Shown here in pieces: positions 1 through 6,259 of a stretch of DNA of 12,371 nucleotides; position 1 is the first letter of the stretch; the number at the start of each line of letters is the position of its first letter. The translations under genes and the position numbers were made by a program. Source of the DNA: Klebsiella pneumoniae (GTDB lineage: Bacteria; Pseudomonadota; Gammaproteobacteria; Ga0077536); the NCBI GenBank assembly GCA_945873015.1, contig CAMCBY010000062.1, forward strand, positions 1 through 12,371, read 5' to 3'. The notes under the pieces are model-generated. The model was given only the letters and a program-made list of their open reading frames with translations. It was not told where the DNA came from and searched no databases.

Positions 1-146
1 CCACGCGCCGCCCGGCGTGGCGGTGCGTGGACAAGGTCCCGGCGATTATTTATCGTCCGGCCCTGACCTGCCCGCTGTCGCCCCTGCCACGCGTGGGCGA
101 CGCCTTACCGGCCGCCGACGGCCGCACAATTGAACGGAGTGTTCCC
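1..146. other. Upstream region of the first operon, no gene assigned
   Basis: No convincing gene lies here. The reading frame of the downstream acyl-CoA dehydrogenase stays open to position 27, but that 40-residue extension does not look like the family, and a GGAG motif at 136-139 marks the start at 147. A short GC-rich hairpin (CCACGC at 1-6 with GCGTGG at 15-20) could be the end of an upstream transcript. An AT-rich patch at 45-53 is the only -10-like sequence; TGGACA at 28-33 is too close to it for a good sigma-70 promoter, so I make no promoter call. Confidence 0.4.
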
Positions 147-1325
147 ATGTCCAGTGCGATCAACGCCTTTGACCTCAATGCCGACCAGCGCCAGATGCTC
201 GACGAGGCCGACAAGTTCGCGCGCAACGAGCTCTATCCGCTCGCGACGCGTATGGACAACGAAGAATGGTGGCCGGACAACGCCTTCCCGATGATCGGCG
301 ATGCCGGTTATTTCGGTTTGACGGTGCCCGAGGAATACGGTGGCCAGGGCCTCGATTTTTTCACTAGCGGCCTGGTCTCACAGGCTTTCGGGCGCTGGAA
401 CTACGCGATGGCGCTGTCGTGGATTGCCCACGAGAACCTGTGCCTGAACAACATCTACCGTAATGCGAATGAATTCCTGCGCCGCAAATACGTGCCGGGC
501 CTGTGCTCGGGCAAGAAGATTGGTGCGTTGGGTCTGACCGAACCCGGTGCCGGCTCGGATGCCTTGGGTTCGATGGCGACCACCGCGCGCAAGCAGAGTG
601 ACAAATACATTCTCAATGGCCGCAAGATTTACATCACCAATGGTCCGGTCGCCGATGTGCTTTTGGTCTACGCCAAGACCGCGCCGGAGAAAGGCGCACA
701 CGGCATCTCGGCCTTCATCGTCGAGAAGGACTTCAAGGGTTTCAGCGTCGCGCAGAAACTTATCAAGATGGGCTTCCGCGGCAGCCAGACTGGCGAGCTG
801 GTGTTCGACGATTGTGAAGTGCCGGCCGAGAACCTGGTCGGCAAAGAAAACGAAGGCGTAGCGGTGGTCATGAGCGGGCTCGATCTCGAGCGCGCGGTGA
901 TTTCGCCCATCTGCGTCGGCATGGCCGAGCGTGCGCTGGAACTCACCATCCAGTACGCCAAGGACCGCAAACAGTTCGGCAAACCCATCGCCGAGTTCCA
1001 GATGATCCAGTCCAAGATTGCCGACATGTACGTGTGGGTGGAGGCCATGAAGGCGCTCAACTTCAAGGTGCTGGCTGAAGCGAATGACCTCGAAATCGGC
1101 GCCGGCGGACGCGGCATGATTCACGCCAATACCGCCGCTTCCATCATGTACACCGCCAATATGTTGAACCGCGTGCTGGACGAAGGTGTGCAGGTGCACG
1201 GCGGTATGGGCTACATGTGGGAATCGGAAATCAATCGTCTGTATCGCGGCAACAAGCTGCTTGAAATCGGCGCCGGCACGACCGAAGTGCGCAAGATGAT
1301 CATCAGCCGCGAACTCTTGAAATAA
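147..1325 (+). CDS. Acyl-CoA dehydrogenase, isovaleryl-CoA-dehydrogenase type (LvaC-like candidate)
   Basis: A 392-residue FAD-dependent acyl-CoA dehydrogenase, full length for the family. Visible motifs are the signature GLTEPGAGSD (129-138), YITNG (162-166), DRKQFGKP in the C-terminal helical domain (273-280) and QVHGGMGY (349-356). The glutamate of LDLER (E248) matches the helix-G catalytic base of isovaleryl-CoA dehydrogenase. The medium-chain YEGT site is replaced by EIGAGT (373-378), as in isovaleryl-CoA dehydrogenase. It should oxidise a short, branched or substituted acyl-CoA and reduce ETF, whose genes are downstream. I chose ATG 147 over an upstream start because of GGAG at 136-139 and because homology begins there. 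The SDR gene follows after 5 nt. With the SDR, kinase and DUF6285 neighbours it could be the LvaC of a 4-phosphoacyl-CoA pathway. The family is certain; the substrate is inferred. Confidence 0.95.
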   Translation: MSSAINAFDLNADQRQMLDEADKFARNELYPLATRMDNEEWWPDNAFPMIGDAGYFGLTVPEEYGGQGLDFFTSGLVSQAFGRWNYAMALSWIAHENLCLNNIYRNANEFLRRKYVPGLCSGKKIGALGLTEPGAGSDALGSMATTARKQSDKYILNGRKIYITNGPVADVLLVYAKTAPEKGAHGISAFIVEKDFKGFSVAQKLIKMGFRGSQTGELVFDDCEVPAENLVGKENEGVAVVMSGLDLERAVISPICVGMAERALELTIQYAKDRKQFGKPIAEFQMIQSKIADMYVWVEAMKALNFKVLAEANDLEIGAGGRGMIHANTAASIMYTANMLNRVLDEGVQVHGGMGYMWESEINRLYRGNKLLEIGAGTTEVRKMIISRELLK

Positions 1326-1330
1326 GCGCG

Positions 1331-2215
1331 ATGCACGAGCCAGTTACCATTCCGCGCGGCAACGAAGACCTCGCCACCTGGCCGACGGTGTTTGCCGCTG
1401 GCCTGCTCACCGGCCAGACCGTGCTGGTGTCCGGTGCGGGCAGTGGCATGGGCCGCTGCACCGCCTGGCTGGCGGCGCGGCTCGGCGCGCGAGTCATCGT
1501 CGCGGGCCGCACCGAGGCCAAACTCGCGGCCGTGGTCGATGGCATCACCGCCGCCGGTTTTGAGGCCCATGCGCAGGTGGTCGACATCCGCTCACGCGAA
1601 TCGGTGGACGCGGCGTTTGTGGCCATTGGTGCCCGCTTCGGCGCAATCGATCTGTTGGTCAACAGCGCCGGCGGGCAGTTTCCGCAAGCGTCTATCGACT
1701 ACAGCGAAAAGGGCTGGCAGGCGGTGGTGAACACCAATCTCCACGGCACCTGGCACATGATGCATGTCGCCGCGCAAGCCTGGCGCGAGTCCGGTAAGGG
1801 CGGCGCGGTGGTGAACATCGTAGTGGTGAACCAGGGGCTGTACGGGGTCGCCCATACGTCGGCGGCCCGCGCCGGTGTGATTGCGTTCTCCAATAAAGCG
1901 GCGGTGGAGTGGGCGCCCTACGGCATCCGCGTCAATTGTATTGCGCCCGGCGCCATCGAGACTGAAGGCTGGGCGGTGTACTCCGAGACCACCCGCGCCC
2001 GTTATCCCAAAACCAATCCGATGATGCGTGCTGGTTCACCGTGGGAAATTGCCGAAGCCTGCATTTTCTTAGGGGGGCCGGCTGGCCGCTTCATCAACGG
2101 CGTGACACTCGAAGTCGACGGCGGCGGCCAGCACTGGGGCGAGATCTGGACCACCGGCAAGCCGGAATTTTTCGCCGCCGCGACGCGTCTGTGGGACGAC
2201 GCGACGGAGGGCTGA
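1331..2215 (+). CDS. SDR-family oxidoreductase with non-canonical catalytic residues (LvaD-like candidate)
   Basis: A 294-residue Rossmann-fold short-chain dehydrogenase with about 25 extra residues before the first strand. The nucleotide-binding loop is SGAGSGMG (34-41), NSAG follows at 111-114 and NTN at 134-136. The late segment EWAPYGIRVNCIAPG (193-207) is typical of classical SDRs. The YxxxK motif is missing: aligning back from this segment, T176 occupies the Tyr position, R180 the Lys position, and no serine stands 13 residues earlier. HTSAARAGV (175-183) resembles the peroxisomal trans-2-enoyl-CoA reductase/dienoyl-CoA reductase branch, which also departs from YxxxK. It may therefore reduce or oxidise an acyl-CoA thioester. 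It lies 5 nt after the dehydrogenase and 4 nt before the kinase. In the Lva pathway this slot is LvaD, which reduces levulinyl-CoA to 4-hydroxyvaleryl-CoA. The family is certain, the reaction inferred. Confidence 0.9.
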   Translation: MHEPVTIPRGNEDLATWPTVFAAGLLTGQTVLVSGAGSGMGRCTAWLAARLGARVIVAGRTEAKLAAVVDGITAAGFEAHAQVVDIRSRESVDAAFVAIGARFGAIDLLVNSAGGQFPQASIDYSEKGWQAVVNTNLHGTWHMMHVAAQAWRESGKGGAVVNIVVVNQGLYGVAHTSAARAGVIAFSNKAAVEWAPYGIRVNCIAPGAIETEGWAVYSETTRARYPKTNPMMRAGSPWEIAEACIFLGGPAGRFINGVTLEVDGGGQHWGEIWTTGKPEFFAAATRLWDDATEG

Positions 2216-2219
2216 AGCG

Positions 2220-3251
2220 GTGAGCGCCACGGAACCGAAACCGTCTTCGCCCGCCGCGCAGCGCGCCATCATCACCGATGGCCTGCGCGAGGCCGTGGTG
2301 CGTCGTTTTGGCGCGGCGGCGGATATCGACGATGTGGTTTTCACTTCGCTCGGCGGCTCGAACCTCACCGTGCTGTTCTCACTGGTCGACGGCACGGCGC
2401 GGCGGCGCCTGGTGTTTCGTCAGGAAACCATCATTCCCGAGAACTCGCCCTTCCTGGACCCGTCGCGCCAGTTTCGTGTGCTGGAACTGCTGTATCCCGA
2501 AGGCCTGCTGGTGCCCGAACCAATTTTCCAGTTCGACGATGGCGACAGACTGTCGCGCGCCTACGTAGTGGCCTTTGTCGAGGGTGAGAGTCTGCCGCGA
2601 CGCCTGCTCGATGCGCCGGGCTTCGCGCGGGCGAGGGAGCGTTTCTGCGCCCAGGCCGGTGAATTTCTAGGTCGTCTGCACGCTCTTGATCCCGCGCCTG
2701 CCGAGTTTCTGGCGGATGTTCCCGACAGCATCGACCCGATAGCCGCGACCATGGATCGTATCGAGCGCTGGGGTGCGTCACTGCCGGCGCTGGAACTCGC
2801 GGTCCGCTGGTTGGAGCGCCATCGTCCGCCGACCGCGCCGCGCCGTTTGCTGCACGGTGATTTCCGTACCGGCAACATGCTGATGGATGAAGAGGGCATA
2901 CGCGCGGTGCTGGACTACGAATGCGCGCATCTCGGCGCACCTATGGAGGATCTCGGTTGGCTGTGCCTGCGCTCGTTCCGTTTCGGTCATGTTGACCGGC
3001 CGGTCGGTGGCTTTGGTCCGCGTGAACCGTTCTACGCGGCTTATGCGGCGGCGAGCGGGCGGGCGGTGGACTCCGAAGAAGTGCGCTGGTGGGAGATCTT
3101 TGGTTTCATCCGCTGGGTGCATTACAACGTCATGCAGATGTATGGCCATGTGACCGGCGCGCGCCGCTCGACCGCCTTCGCGGCCTGCGGGCGCAATATC
3201 GCGCTGATCGAATACGAGCTCCTGATGACGCTGAAGGGGCATTACACGTGA
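2220..3251 (+). CDS. APH-fold phosphotransferase (LvaA / ACAD10-11 kinase-domain type)
   Basis: A 343-residue protein kinase-like enzyme of the aminoglycoside phosphotransferase family. The N-lobe has a GGSN loop (45-48) and a strand LVFRQE (64-69). The catalytic Brenner motif HGDFRTGN (212-219) supplies D214 and N219, and LDYE (231-234) supplies the metal-binding D232. The sequence is of the acyl-CoA-dehydrogenase-associated kind, not an antibiotic-resistance enzyme. Homologous domains are fused to acyl-CoA dehydrogenase in mammalian ACAD10/11. LvaA of Pseudomonas putida phosphorylates the 4-hydroxyl of 4-hydroxyvaleryl-CoA. A similar ATP-dependent phosphorylation of a hydroxyacyl-CoA is the best inference here. 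It starts with GTG, preceded by GGAGGG at 2206-2211 that lies across the end of the SDR gene, which suggests translational coupling. The DUF6285 gene follows after 10 nt. Confidence 0.92.
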   Translation: MSATEPKPSSPAAQRAIITDGLREAVVRRFGAAADIDDVVFTSLGGSNLTVLFSLVDGTARRRLVFRQETIIPENSPFLDPSRQFRVLELLYPEGLLVPEPIFQFDDGDRLSRAYVVAFVEGESLPRRLLDAPGFARARERFCAQAGEFLGRLHALDPAPAEFLADVPDSIDPIAATMDRIERWGASLPALELAVRWLERHRPPTAPRRLLHGDFRTGNMLMDEEGIRAVLDYECAHLGAPMEDLGWLCLRSFRFGHVDRPVGGFGPREPFYAAYAAASGRAVDSEEVRWWEIFGFIRWVHYNVMQMYGHVTGARRSTAFAACGRNIALIEYELLMTLKGHYT

Positions 3252-3254
3252 GGG
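3250..3254 (+). promoter_or_regulatory. Shine-Dalgarno that fixes a TTG start
   Basis: GAGGG overlaps the stop codon of the phosphotransferase gene and sits 7 nt before TTG 3262. The nearby ATG at 3257 is out of frame and runs into a stop two codons later, so TTG is the plausible start. The overlap suggests coupled translation of the two proteins. Confidence 0.6.
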
Positions 3255-3261
3255 CCATGCC

Positions 3262-3630
3262 TTGAGCCAGGATCCGCCGAGCCTCGATGAACTGCTGGTG
3301 ACGGTGCGTGAATTCGTCGACGAAATCGCGCCGCAGCTCGCCGGGCGCGATCGTTACCACGCGCTATGTGCATCCTTCCTGCTGGAGGTCGTCCGTCGCG
3401 AAGTGGCCCACGGCGATGCCGGGAGCAGCGAAGAGCGCGCGATGCTCGGCCGTTACCTGGGAAGGAACGAGGGCGGAGCAAGCGGTCTCGCTGCGCTGGC
3501 CCATGCCATCCGCGCTGGTGGTCTGGACGACCGCTACGACGAACTGCTCGAAGATCTGACCCGCCATGTGGTCGGACAGGTACGCATCACGCGGCCCGAT
3601 GTGCTGCATGCCATGCATCGCGAGGAGTAG
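3262..3630 (+). CDS. DUF6285-type small protein (LvaB-like candidate)
   Basis: A 122-residue soluble acidic, helix-rich protein with no signal peptide or membrane segment. Its pattern, DELLVTVREFVDE near the N-terminus and then RYHALCASFLLEVVRRE (32-48), matches my memory of DUF6285 proteins, which are usually encoded next to an APH-type phosphotransferase and an acyl-CoA dehydrogenase. In the P. putida levulinate pathway the about 12-kDa LvaB is needed, together with the kinase LvaA, for phosphorylation of 4-hydroxyvaleryl-CoA. By position, size and company this is the same kind of kinase partner. It begins with TTG, 10 nt after the kinase stop. No catalytic motif is visible, which fits an accessory subunit. 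The family is fairly sure; the role is inferred. Confidence 0.8.
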   Translation: MSQDPPSLDELLVTVREFVDEIAPQLAGRDRYHALCASFLLEVVRREVAHGDAGSSEERAMLGRYLGRNEGGASGLAALAHAIRAGGLDDRYDELLEDLTRHVVGQVRITRPDVLHAMHREE

Positions 3631-3715
3631 GCGGTGAGTGGTGCGGATTAAATGTGCGAATGAATTCCCACACTCGATTTTGCGGGGTGTCCTTCGAGGT
3701 GACGGGCAGGGATGG

Positions 3716-3808
3716 AATGTCAGACTGAAGTCTGACCCACAATTTCCAGAGGCCTGTAATCGCAGGTGCGGCGCTTGAACATTGTGGGTCAGGCTTCAGC
3801 CTGACATT
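3716..3808. repeat. REPIN-like element: two inverted REP-type hairpins
   Basis: Two 28-nt arms, 3716-3743 and 3781-3808, are reverse complements with two mismatches and are separated by 37 nt. Each arm holds its own hairpin of 8-bp stem and 2-nt loop: GTCAGACT/AGTCTGAC at 3719-3736 and GTCAGGCT/AGCCTGAC at 3788-3805. The two differences between arms are the two sides of one base pair (A-T versus G-C), so both small hairpins stay perfectly paired. A weaker outer match, 3677-3688 with 3815-3826, pairs 10 of 12. This is the architecture of dispersed REP/REPIN elements. It lies between convergent genes and could also end transcription from both sides, although neither arm is followed by a clear T-run. 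Confidence 0.75.
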
Positions 3809-3832
3809 CAAGCAACCCCACAAAACTTCAAC

Positions 3833-4153
3833 CTAATTTATGCCGGCCCCCATCGCCTGATTCACACTCGCCAGCGCCGATACGAAGGCGGTATGGGCGG
3901 CGGGAGATTCAACGGCCAGCGCCTTCACCACCGTCGCGAACGCCTTCACGCAGTCATTGTGTTCAGCCAGCAACTGTTGCAGGCGCGCAGCTTCGGCCAG
4001 CGTACGCTGGCCGCCATCTTTCACTTTTCTGTCGAGTTCGGCGAGGAAGCCGAAGTGGGCGTCTTTACTCGCCAGCATGGCGCAGTAGGCGCGCCATGCT
4101 GGCCCCGCCGCGTCGGGCAGGTTAATGGCGAGCGGAGCGTTGGGCTCCGTCAC
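3833..4153 (-). CDS. Small hypothetical protein downstream of the RRM gene
   Basis: A 106-residue protein I do not recognise. It begins with GTG 2 nt after the stop of the RRM RNA-binding protein, so the two are probably co-transcribed and translationally coupled. It looks all-helical and soluble: Ala-rich, with charged stretches such as ASKDAHFGFLAELDRKVKD and RTLAEAARLQQLLAEHNDC, one tryptophan, one histidine-rich turn and a hydrophobic Ala/Val C-terminal helix. There is no signal peptide, metal motif or membrane segment. The plausible protein composition and tight spacing favour a real gene. The competing plus-strand frame over the same bases is Arg/His/Gly-rich and looks like a shadow. 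The stop is TAG, 25 nt from the REPIN-like repeat. Confidence 0.6.
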   Translation of the reverse strand: MTEPNAPLAINLPDAAGPAWRAYCAMLASKDAHFGFLAELDRKVKDGGQRTLAEAARLQQLLAEHNDCVKAFATVVKALAVESPAAHTAFVSALASVNQAMGAGIN

Positions 4154-4155
4154 CC

Positions 4156-4560
4156 TTAGCCGAACAGCTTCTTGACGAAGCCGAACACGCCACCACCGCT
4201 GGCGGCAGGCGCCGCTGCCGGTGCCGGTGCTTTGTCAGCGCGCGGTGCCTGCGGCTGACGCGGGCGACGTTCGCCGCGCTCACCCTCATTGCTGCGTTCA
4301 CTGCGCTCGGGTTTCTGATCGCGCGGCTGCGATTCGTCGACGCGCAGCTCGCGCCCCTGGAAGTCGCTACCGTTCAACGCCGCAATTGCCTTGCGGCCCG
4401 CTTCGTCATCGGACATCTCAACAAAACCATAACCACGCGAGCGTTTGGTGCGGCGATCAAAGATAACTTCTGACGCAGTCACGGTGCCATACGGTTCGAA
4501 TGCTTCGCGCAACTCCTCACTCTTCACACTGTAAGGTAGATTTCCTACATAGATATTCAT
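4156..4560 (-). CDS. RRM-domain RNA-binding protein
   Basis: A 134-residue protein with one N-terminal RNA recognition motif: RNP2 is IYVGNL (3-8) and RNP1 is RGYGFVEM (42-49), with the aromatic residues Y4, Y44 and F46 that stack on RNA bases. The RRM ends near residue 76. It is followed by an Arg/Glu/Pro-rich low-complexity tail (about 78-110), an Ala/Pro linker and a Gly-rich turn, and the protein ends in VFGFVKKLFG (125-134), a hydrophobic-cationic terminal segment. Bacterial proteins of this glycine-rich RRM type are often linked to cold or stress responses, but no target can be read from sequence. ATG 4560 is preceded on the minus strand by AGAAGGG about 8 nt upstream, a good ribosome site. 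The hypothetical gene 3833-4153 follows after 2 nt. Confidence 0.93.
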   Translation of the reverse strand: MNIYVGNLPYSVKSEELREAFEPYGTVTASEVIFDRRTKRSRGYGFVEMSDDEAGRKAIAALNGSDFQGRELRVDESQPRDQKPERSERSNEGERGERRPRQPQAPRADKAPAPAAAPAASGGGVFGFVKKLFG

Positions 4561-4863
4561 GTATCGACCCTTCTTTATAGACCGCCTTTATTGCGTGCGT
4601 TGGCGGCTGTTTCCCCCTGTATCTCGGGCGTCAGGCGGCGCGTTGTTCTGCGAGCACGCGCGCCGTCGTGACGGCCTCCCGTCTCTGCCTGGGCAACTGG
4701 ATAACGGTGAATCGACGCGGCTCGTGCTCGTTCATGCGCCCCTCGGCATCGGGTCGACCACATGGCTGTGGACAAACCCGACTCGCACGAGCCTAAGCCC
4801 CCGGCAGGACTGGCGAATTCAAACACAACGTACACCCGCGCGCAAACGGCGCGAGGACGTCTG
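4561..4863. other. Intergenic region upstream of the RRM gene and downstream of gcdH
   Basis: About 300 bases between two minus-strand genes. It must hold the RRM gene promoter and leader, but I find no -35/-10 pair good enough to call. One inverted repeat is visible: a 7-bp stem, CGGCGCG at 4636-4642 with CGCGCCG at 4659-4665, and a 16-nt loop, which would lie in a leader RNA of the RRM gene. A weak 5-bp hairpin (4837-4841 with 4849-4853) just past the gcdH stop could be a poor terminator. The short open frames on both strands are Arg-rich, match no family I know and look spurious. Confidence 0.4.
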
Positions 4864-6090
4864 TCAGGCCATGAAAGCTTGTATACCAGTCTGCGCGCGG
4901 CCGAGGATCAGCGCGTGCACATCGTGGGTCCCTTCATAGGTGTTGACCGCTTCCAGATTCAGCATATGGCGGATGACGTGATACTCGTCGGAGACGCCGT
5001 TGCCGCCGTGCATGTCGCGCGCGACGCGCGCGATGTCGAGCGCCTTGCCGCAGTTGTTGCGCTTGATCAGCGAAATCGACTCCGGCGCGCCGCAGCCGGC
5101 GTCGATCATGCGGCCGACCGCAAGCGCGGCCTGATAGCCGAGTGCAATTTCAGTCTGCATGTCGGCGAGTTTTTTCTGGATGAGCTGATTGGCCGCCAAG
5201 GGGCGGCCGAACTGGTGTCTGTCGAGGGTGTATTGCCGTGCCGCATGCCAGCAGAATTCGGCGGCGCCCATCGCGCCCCAGGCGATGCCGTAACGAGCGC
5301 GGTTGAGACAGCCGAACGGACCGCGCAAACCCTGTACGTTGGGTAGCAGATTGGCGTCCGGCACGAATACATCGTCCATGACTATCTCGCCGGTAATAGA
5401 GGCGCGCAGCGAAAACTTGCCCTCGATCTTCGGCGCTGACAGGCCCTGCATGCCGGCCTCGAGGATAAAACCGCGAATCACGCCGTCGTCGGCGGTCTTG
5501 GCCCACACCACAAACACGTCGGCTATCGGTGAGTTCGAGATCCACATCTTGTTGCCGGTCAGGCGATAACCGCCCGCCACCTTGTGTGCGCGGCTCTTCA
5601 TGCCGCCGGGGTCGGAACCGTGGTCGGGTTCGGTCAGACCGAAACAACCGACGAACTCGCCACGCGCAAGTTTGGGCAGGTATTTCATACGCTGCGCTTC
5701 GTCGCCGTAGGCATAGATCGGATGCATGACCAGGCTCGACTGCACACTCATGGCCGAGCGATAGCCGGAATCGACCCGCTCGACTTCACGCGTAATGAGG
5801 CCGTAGCAGACATAACTCATGCCTGCGCCGCCATATTGTTCGGGCAGGGTCGCGCCGAGGAATCCGTGCTCGCCGAACTCGCTCATGATGGCCCGATCGA
5901 AATGTTCGTGGCGGTGGGCATCGCGGATGCGTGGCATGAGGTTGGCCTGGCAGAAGGCATGGGCAGCGTCACTGGTGAGGCGCTCCTCAGCGCTCAAGCT
6001 GGCGTTCAGATGCAGCGGGTCCTGCCAGTTGAAGGGCGCTTCGGCGCTGGCCTGGTGGTCGTTGTGGGGGGTGGGCGGGCGGCTGCTCAT
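4864..6090 (-). CDS. gcdH: Glutaryl-CoA dehydrogenase
   Basis: A 408-residue FAD enzyme that oxidises and decarboxylates glutaryl-CoA to crotonyl-CoA in lysine, tryptophan and aromatic-acid breakdown, passing electrons to ETF. It closely follows the human enzyme: GYRSAMSVQSSLVMHPIYAYG (around 109-129) with R111 as the expected glutarate-carboxylate ligand, GLTEPDHGSD (151-160), KFSLRAS (225-231), DRHQFGRPL (290-298), HGGNGVSDE (361-369) and TYEGTHD with Y385 and catalytic E386. The frame is open 66 codons further upstream, but I chose ATG 6090 because GAGGAAAG lies 5 nt before it and the upstream part is Arg-rich and unlike the family. The gene stands alone on the minus strand and diverges from etfBA. 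No glutaryl-CoA transferase or LysR regulator gene is adjacent. Substrate assignment is strong because all the active-site landmarks are present. Confidence 0.95.
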   Translation of the reverse strand: MSSRPPTPHNDHQASAEAPFNWQDPLHLNASLSAEERLTSDAAHAFCQANLMPRIRDAHRHEHFDRAIMSEFGEHGFLGATLPEQYGGAGMSYVCYGLITREVERVDSGYRSAMSVQSSLVMHPIYAYGDEAQRMKYLPKLARGEFVGCFGLTEPDHGSDPGGMKSRAHKVAGGYRLTGNKMWISNSPIADVFVVWAKTADDGVIRGFILEAGMQGLSAPKIEGKFSLRASITGEIVMDDVFVPDANLLPNVQGLRGPFGCLNRARYGIAWGAMGAAEFCWHAARQYTLDRHQFGRPLAANQLIQKKLADMQTEIALGYQAALAVGRMIDAGCGAPESISLIKRNNCGKALDIARVARDMHGGNGVSDEYHVIRHMLNLEAVNTYEGTHDVHALILGRAQTGIQAFMA

Positions 6091-6095
6091 GGGGT

Positions 6096-6103
6096 CTTTC
6101 CTC
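6096..6103 (-). promoter_or_regulatory. Shine-Dalgarno deciding the gcdH start
   Basis: Read on the minus strand this is GAGGAAAG, 5 nt before ATG 6090. It supports this ATG over upstream in-frame codons and places the start just after the palindrome at 6114-6129. Confidence 0.65.
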
Positions 6104-6113
6104 GCTCTCATTC

Positions 6114-6129
6114 CGCCCCGGCCGGGGCG
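6114..6129. promoter_or_regulatory. Perfect 16-bp palindrome, candidate operator or leader hairpin for gcdH
   Basis: CGCCCCGGCCGGGGCG is its own reverse complement. The transcript from the -10 element at 6137-6145 should begin near 6130, so the palindrome covers about +1 to +16 of the gcdH RNA, and it ends 23 bp before the start codon. A dimeric repressor bound here would block initiation. Alternatively the RNA could fold into a 6-bp GC stem with a GGCC loop. Base composition is extreme even for this genome, so chance cannot be fully dismissed. Confidence 0.5.
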
Positions 6130-6136
6130 CGGCGGC

Positions 6137-6145
6137 ACTATAGCA
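6137..6145 (-). promoter_or_regulatory. Extended -10 promoter element for gcdH
   Basis: On the minus strand this reads TGCTATAGT: a TGn extension followed by TATAGT, 5 of 6 matches to the sigma-70 -10 box. No good -35 lies 17 bp upstream, which is usual for extended -10 promoters. Predicted start is about 6130, giving a leader of about 40 nt with the palindrome and the ribosome site inside it. Confidence 0.5.
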
Positions 6146-6230
6146 TCGGCCTTGCGCAGCACACGCCGCCGCCGCCGCGCAGTGCGCCGGTGCAGGGCTC
6201 GCTGACACAGCTTGAAACACACGCCAGCTT

Positions 6231-6259
6231 TTGTGATCAACCCGTCCGGCTGGTAATAT
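6231..6259 (+). promoter_or_regulatory. Candidate sigma-70 promoter for etfBA
   Basis: TTGTGA (6231-6236) and TAATAT (6254-6259) are separated by exactly 17 bp; each matches the consensus at 4 of 6 positions. It points toward etfB and lies back to back with the gcdH promoter about 90 bp away. The resulting leader of about 330 nt is long, so a nearer promoter that I cannot recognise is possible. Confidence 0.35.

Noticed and set aside
27..146. N-terminal extension of the first acyl-CoA dehydrogenase
   Set aside because: Pro-rich and unlike the family; GGAG before ATG 147 and the start of homology favour the shorter protein.
378..1199. Minus-strand open frame opposite the first acyl-CoA dehydrogenase
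   Set aside because: Composition is that of a shadow (His/Val/Gly-rich) and no domain is visible.
2220..3251. Antibiotic (aminoglycoside) resistance gene
   Set aside because: The APH fold is present, but the sequence type and operon with an acyl-CoA dehydrogenase and DUF6285 point to acyl-CoA metabolism.
3782..4159. Plus-strand 125-codon frame over the small hypothetical gene
   Set aside because: It begins inside the REPIN-like repeat, is Arg/His/Gly-rich and has no ribosome site; the minus-strand frame has tight operon spacing and normal composition.
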